Shown here one piece after another: positions 6,388 to 7,628 of a stretch of DNA of 7,628 nucleotides. The notes beneath the pieces were generated by a model that was given only the letters and a program-made list of their open reading frames with translations, was not told where the DNA came from and searched no databases. Source of the stretch: Terriglobia bacterium (GTDB lineage Bacteria > Acidobacteriota > Terriglobia > UBA7540); the NCBI GenBank assembly GCA_030040295.1, contig JASHTZ010000425.1, forward strand, positions 1 through 7,628, written 5' to 3'. Made by a program: the position numbers and the translations under genes. Position 1 is the first letter of the stretch; each line of letters starts with the position of its first letter.

Positions 6388-7536
6388 TCTGCGGAAATCG
6401 AAGCGTGCTTTGGAAATAGGCGTTCCCACCACCTCAATTTGCCGCAGGTCGCGTGTTCCCACGCCCAGTTGTTCGGCAAGGCGCAAAGTGCTGTCGCTGG
6501 TTTCAAACGGCGGCGTGCCCCGGTCGGCCATGGGATCAAATCCCATGAGGGCGGTCCCTACAGCGTCCGTGTTCACGCAATTGGTGCCGGCGACGAGCAC
6601 ACCGGGGCGAATGTGCTTGGCATTCGGGACCCAAGGGCCTTCACCGGCCGTCATGGTGTGGATTCCATCGATAATCCCAAGGTGCACGGGGCGCGCCGAC
6701 ACCAGGTCCGCCACGACGCGCGGCACGCGGTAGCCGCCCTCCTTGGAACCGCTGCGGTCCACCTCCGGCGGGGCACTCTTTGGAGGCAATCGATCTCCGG
6801 AGTGGAAGGGGCCACGGCCGCCCATGGGAACCAGGCTGGGCTCATCTTTGGGCGAGCCGTCGCCGTAGATTGTGCAGGGCGTCGTGCCGAAGCAATTCTT
6901 CATCGTCAACGTAATCCCTGCCGTCGTGTGCTCCTTCAGCTTGGCCATGGAAACGAAGACGTCGCAGTCCTCGTAGGAGTGGTTCAAATCGTATCCCGCA
7001 TACATCAAGCCGCCCCCCGGAACCATGAAGCGCGAGTACTTTTTCCCATAACCAAGGAAATTGGTGTTCTCGAATTCCACGCGCGGCGCGGCGCTTGTGA
7101 ATTGGTGCGGCTCCCAGTTGGCCTGGAGCATGAATTCCTGGAGCGGCTCGGCGGTGATGATGGGACTTTCCAGCAGGCGGATGCGCGCGGCGCCCGCCTG
7201 GCCGAGCAGGTGCACCGTGGCGCCGATGACGTCAGGATGCACCCAATGGGTCAGCCCTGCGGGAAAATAACCCAGGCGCATCGTAGCATCGCCGGTAAGG
7301 TTCAACTTGATGGCCACGGTCTTGCCGCTCACCAGCTTCTCCAGCCCGCCGAGCTGGTCAAACATGGTGGCGAGTGTGGACATCACCTGCGGGCCGTAGT
7401 CGGGACACATTCCCACCGCCACGCGCCGGGCCGGCGCGGGTCGGGCCAGAGATATCGCGGGCCGGGCGAGCCACGCTCCTGCGGCCGCTCCGGCAACGCC
7501 CAGGAATTTCCGTCGTGAACAGTGTGGGGTCATCAT
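6382..7536 (-). CDS. DUF362 domain protein with Tat export signal
   Basis: The 384-residue product opens with CSRRKFLGVAG (6-16), a near-perfect twin-arginine motif, then an Ala-rich stretch to about residue 35, so it should be exported folded. The rest follows the DUF362 family: VAIKLNLTG (74-82), CDVFVSMAKLKEHTT (191-205), TLTMKNCFGTTP (209-220), HLGIIDGIHTMTAGEGPW (285-302) and NTDAVGTALMGFDP (322-335). The family is poorly characterised. Some members are fused to or sit beside ferredoxin domains, but no Fe-S cluster Cys motif is seen here; the Cys residues (6, 44, 191, 215, 221, 320) are scattered. The Tat route suggests a bound cofactor or pre-folding, which is inference. GAGGGAG (7544-7550) lies seven bases before ATG 7536. 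A second ATG follows immediately at 7533. The start overlaps the upstream gene's stop, which points to translational coupling. Confidence 0.88.
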   Translation of the reverse strand: MMTPHCSRRKFLGVAGAAAGAWLARPAISLARPAPARRVAVGMCPDYGPQVMSTLATMFDQLGGLEKLVSGKTVAIKLNLTGDATMRLGYFPAGLTHWVHPDVIGATVHLLGQAGAARIRLLESPIITAEPLQEFMLQANWEPHQFTSAAPRVEFENTNFLGYGKKYSRFMVPGGGLMYAGYDLNHSYEDCDVFVSMAKLKEHTTAGITLTMKNCFGTTPCTIYGDGSPKDEPSLVPMGGRGPFHSGDRLPPKSAPPEVDRSGSKEGGYRVPRVVADLVSARPVHLGIIDGIHTMTAGEGPWVPNAKHIRPGVLVAGTNCVNTDAVGTALMGFDPMADRGTPPFETSDSTLRLAEQLGVGTRDLRQIEVVGTPISKARFDFRRV

Positions 7537-7628
7537 GTGTTTACTCCCTCAATCTCCACCGCGCAGGTCACGGCGATGGTGGGTAGATGGAATTCGGTTC
7601 CCGGAGCGCCCGGCACGCCGGGGATGGA
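7533..7628 (-). CDS. C-terminal end of an unidentified gene (cut by right window edge)
   Basis: The minus-strand frame is open from the edge to TGA at 7533-7535 and encodes 31 residues ending in AVTCAVEIEGVNT. The TGA overlaps the ATG of the DUF362 gene (ATGA junction), and the DUF362 ribosome binding site lies inside its last codons. Third codon positions are mostly G or C, as in the neighbours. Of the other two minus frames, one stops early and the other stops about 15 nt before the DUF362 start with a less protein-like translation. The fragment is too short to assign a family. It is probably the preceding cistron of an operon with the DUF362 gene. Confidence 0.6.
   Translation of the reverse strand, partial: SIPGVPGAPGTEFHLPTIAVTCAVEIEGVNT

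Noticed and set aside
6439..7518. Plus-strand open frame of 359 codons opposite the DUF362 gene
   Set aside because: Antisense shadow. It shows no family motifs, whereas the minus strand has a Tat signal, conserved DUF362 motifs and a ribosome binding site.

Overview
The window looks like a chromosomal segment of a soil or sediment bacterium with fairly high G+C. An Acidobacteriota-type genome is my best guess. It rests on the mix of a giant soluble poly-HAMP signalling protein, a PilZ protein, Tat-exported DUF362 and GH98 proteins, and a 'SWD(D/E)G'-type deacetylase. This is inference from gene content; no rRNA or other marker gene is present. I see no tRNA, CRISPR array, insertion sequence or phage gene.

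Left part (1-2347, minus strand): the first 782 codons of a gene that runs off the left edge. It encodes a cytosolic array of HAMP domains, the sensory end expected of a Nik1/group III-like hybrid histidine kinase. Seven units (six complete, the last cut by the edge) repeat with an exact period of 276 nt (92 residues). A two-unit block of 552 nt appears to have been duplicated recently inside the array. The kinase and receiver domains would lie beyond the edge and are not visible.

Middle (2348-4331): a 453-nt divergent intergenic region holds a strong inverted repeat just before a small PilZ (cyclic-di-GMP-binding type) gene on the plus strand. After a 304-nt gap comes a plus-strand gene of the NodB/CE4 polysaccharide deacetylase fold. 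It starts with TTG, and several of its usual metal and catalytic positions are substituted, so it may be a pseudo-enzyme.

Right part (4351-7628, minus strand): transcription would run from the right edge leftward through the tail of an unidentified gene, a Tat-exported DUF362 protein whose start overlaps that tail in an ATGA junction, and, after 162 nt, a Tat-exported protein resembling glycoside hydrolase family 98. The GH98-like gene and the deacetylase gene converge with only 19 nt between their stop codons.

The left genes suggest intracellular signalling (a poly-HAMP sensor and a c-di-GMP receptor). The right genes suggest exported carbohydrate or redox functions. Nothing in the sequence proves that the two halves work together. 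The most unusual items are the near-homogenised poly-HAMP array and the active-site-degenerate deacetylase. I found no clear evidence of a wholly new multi-gene system.
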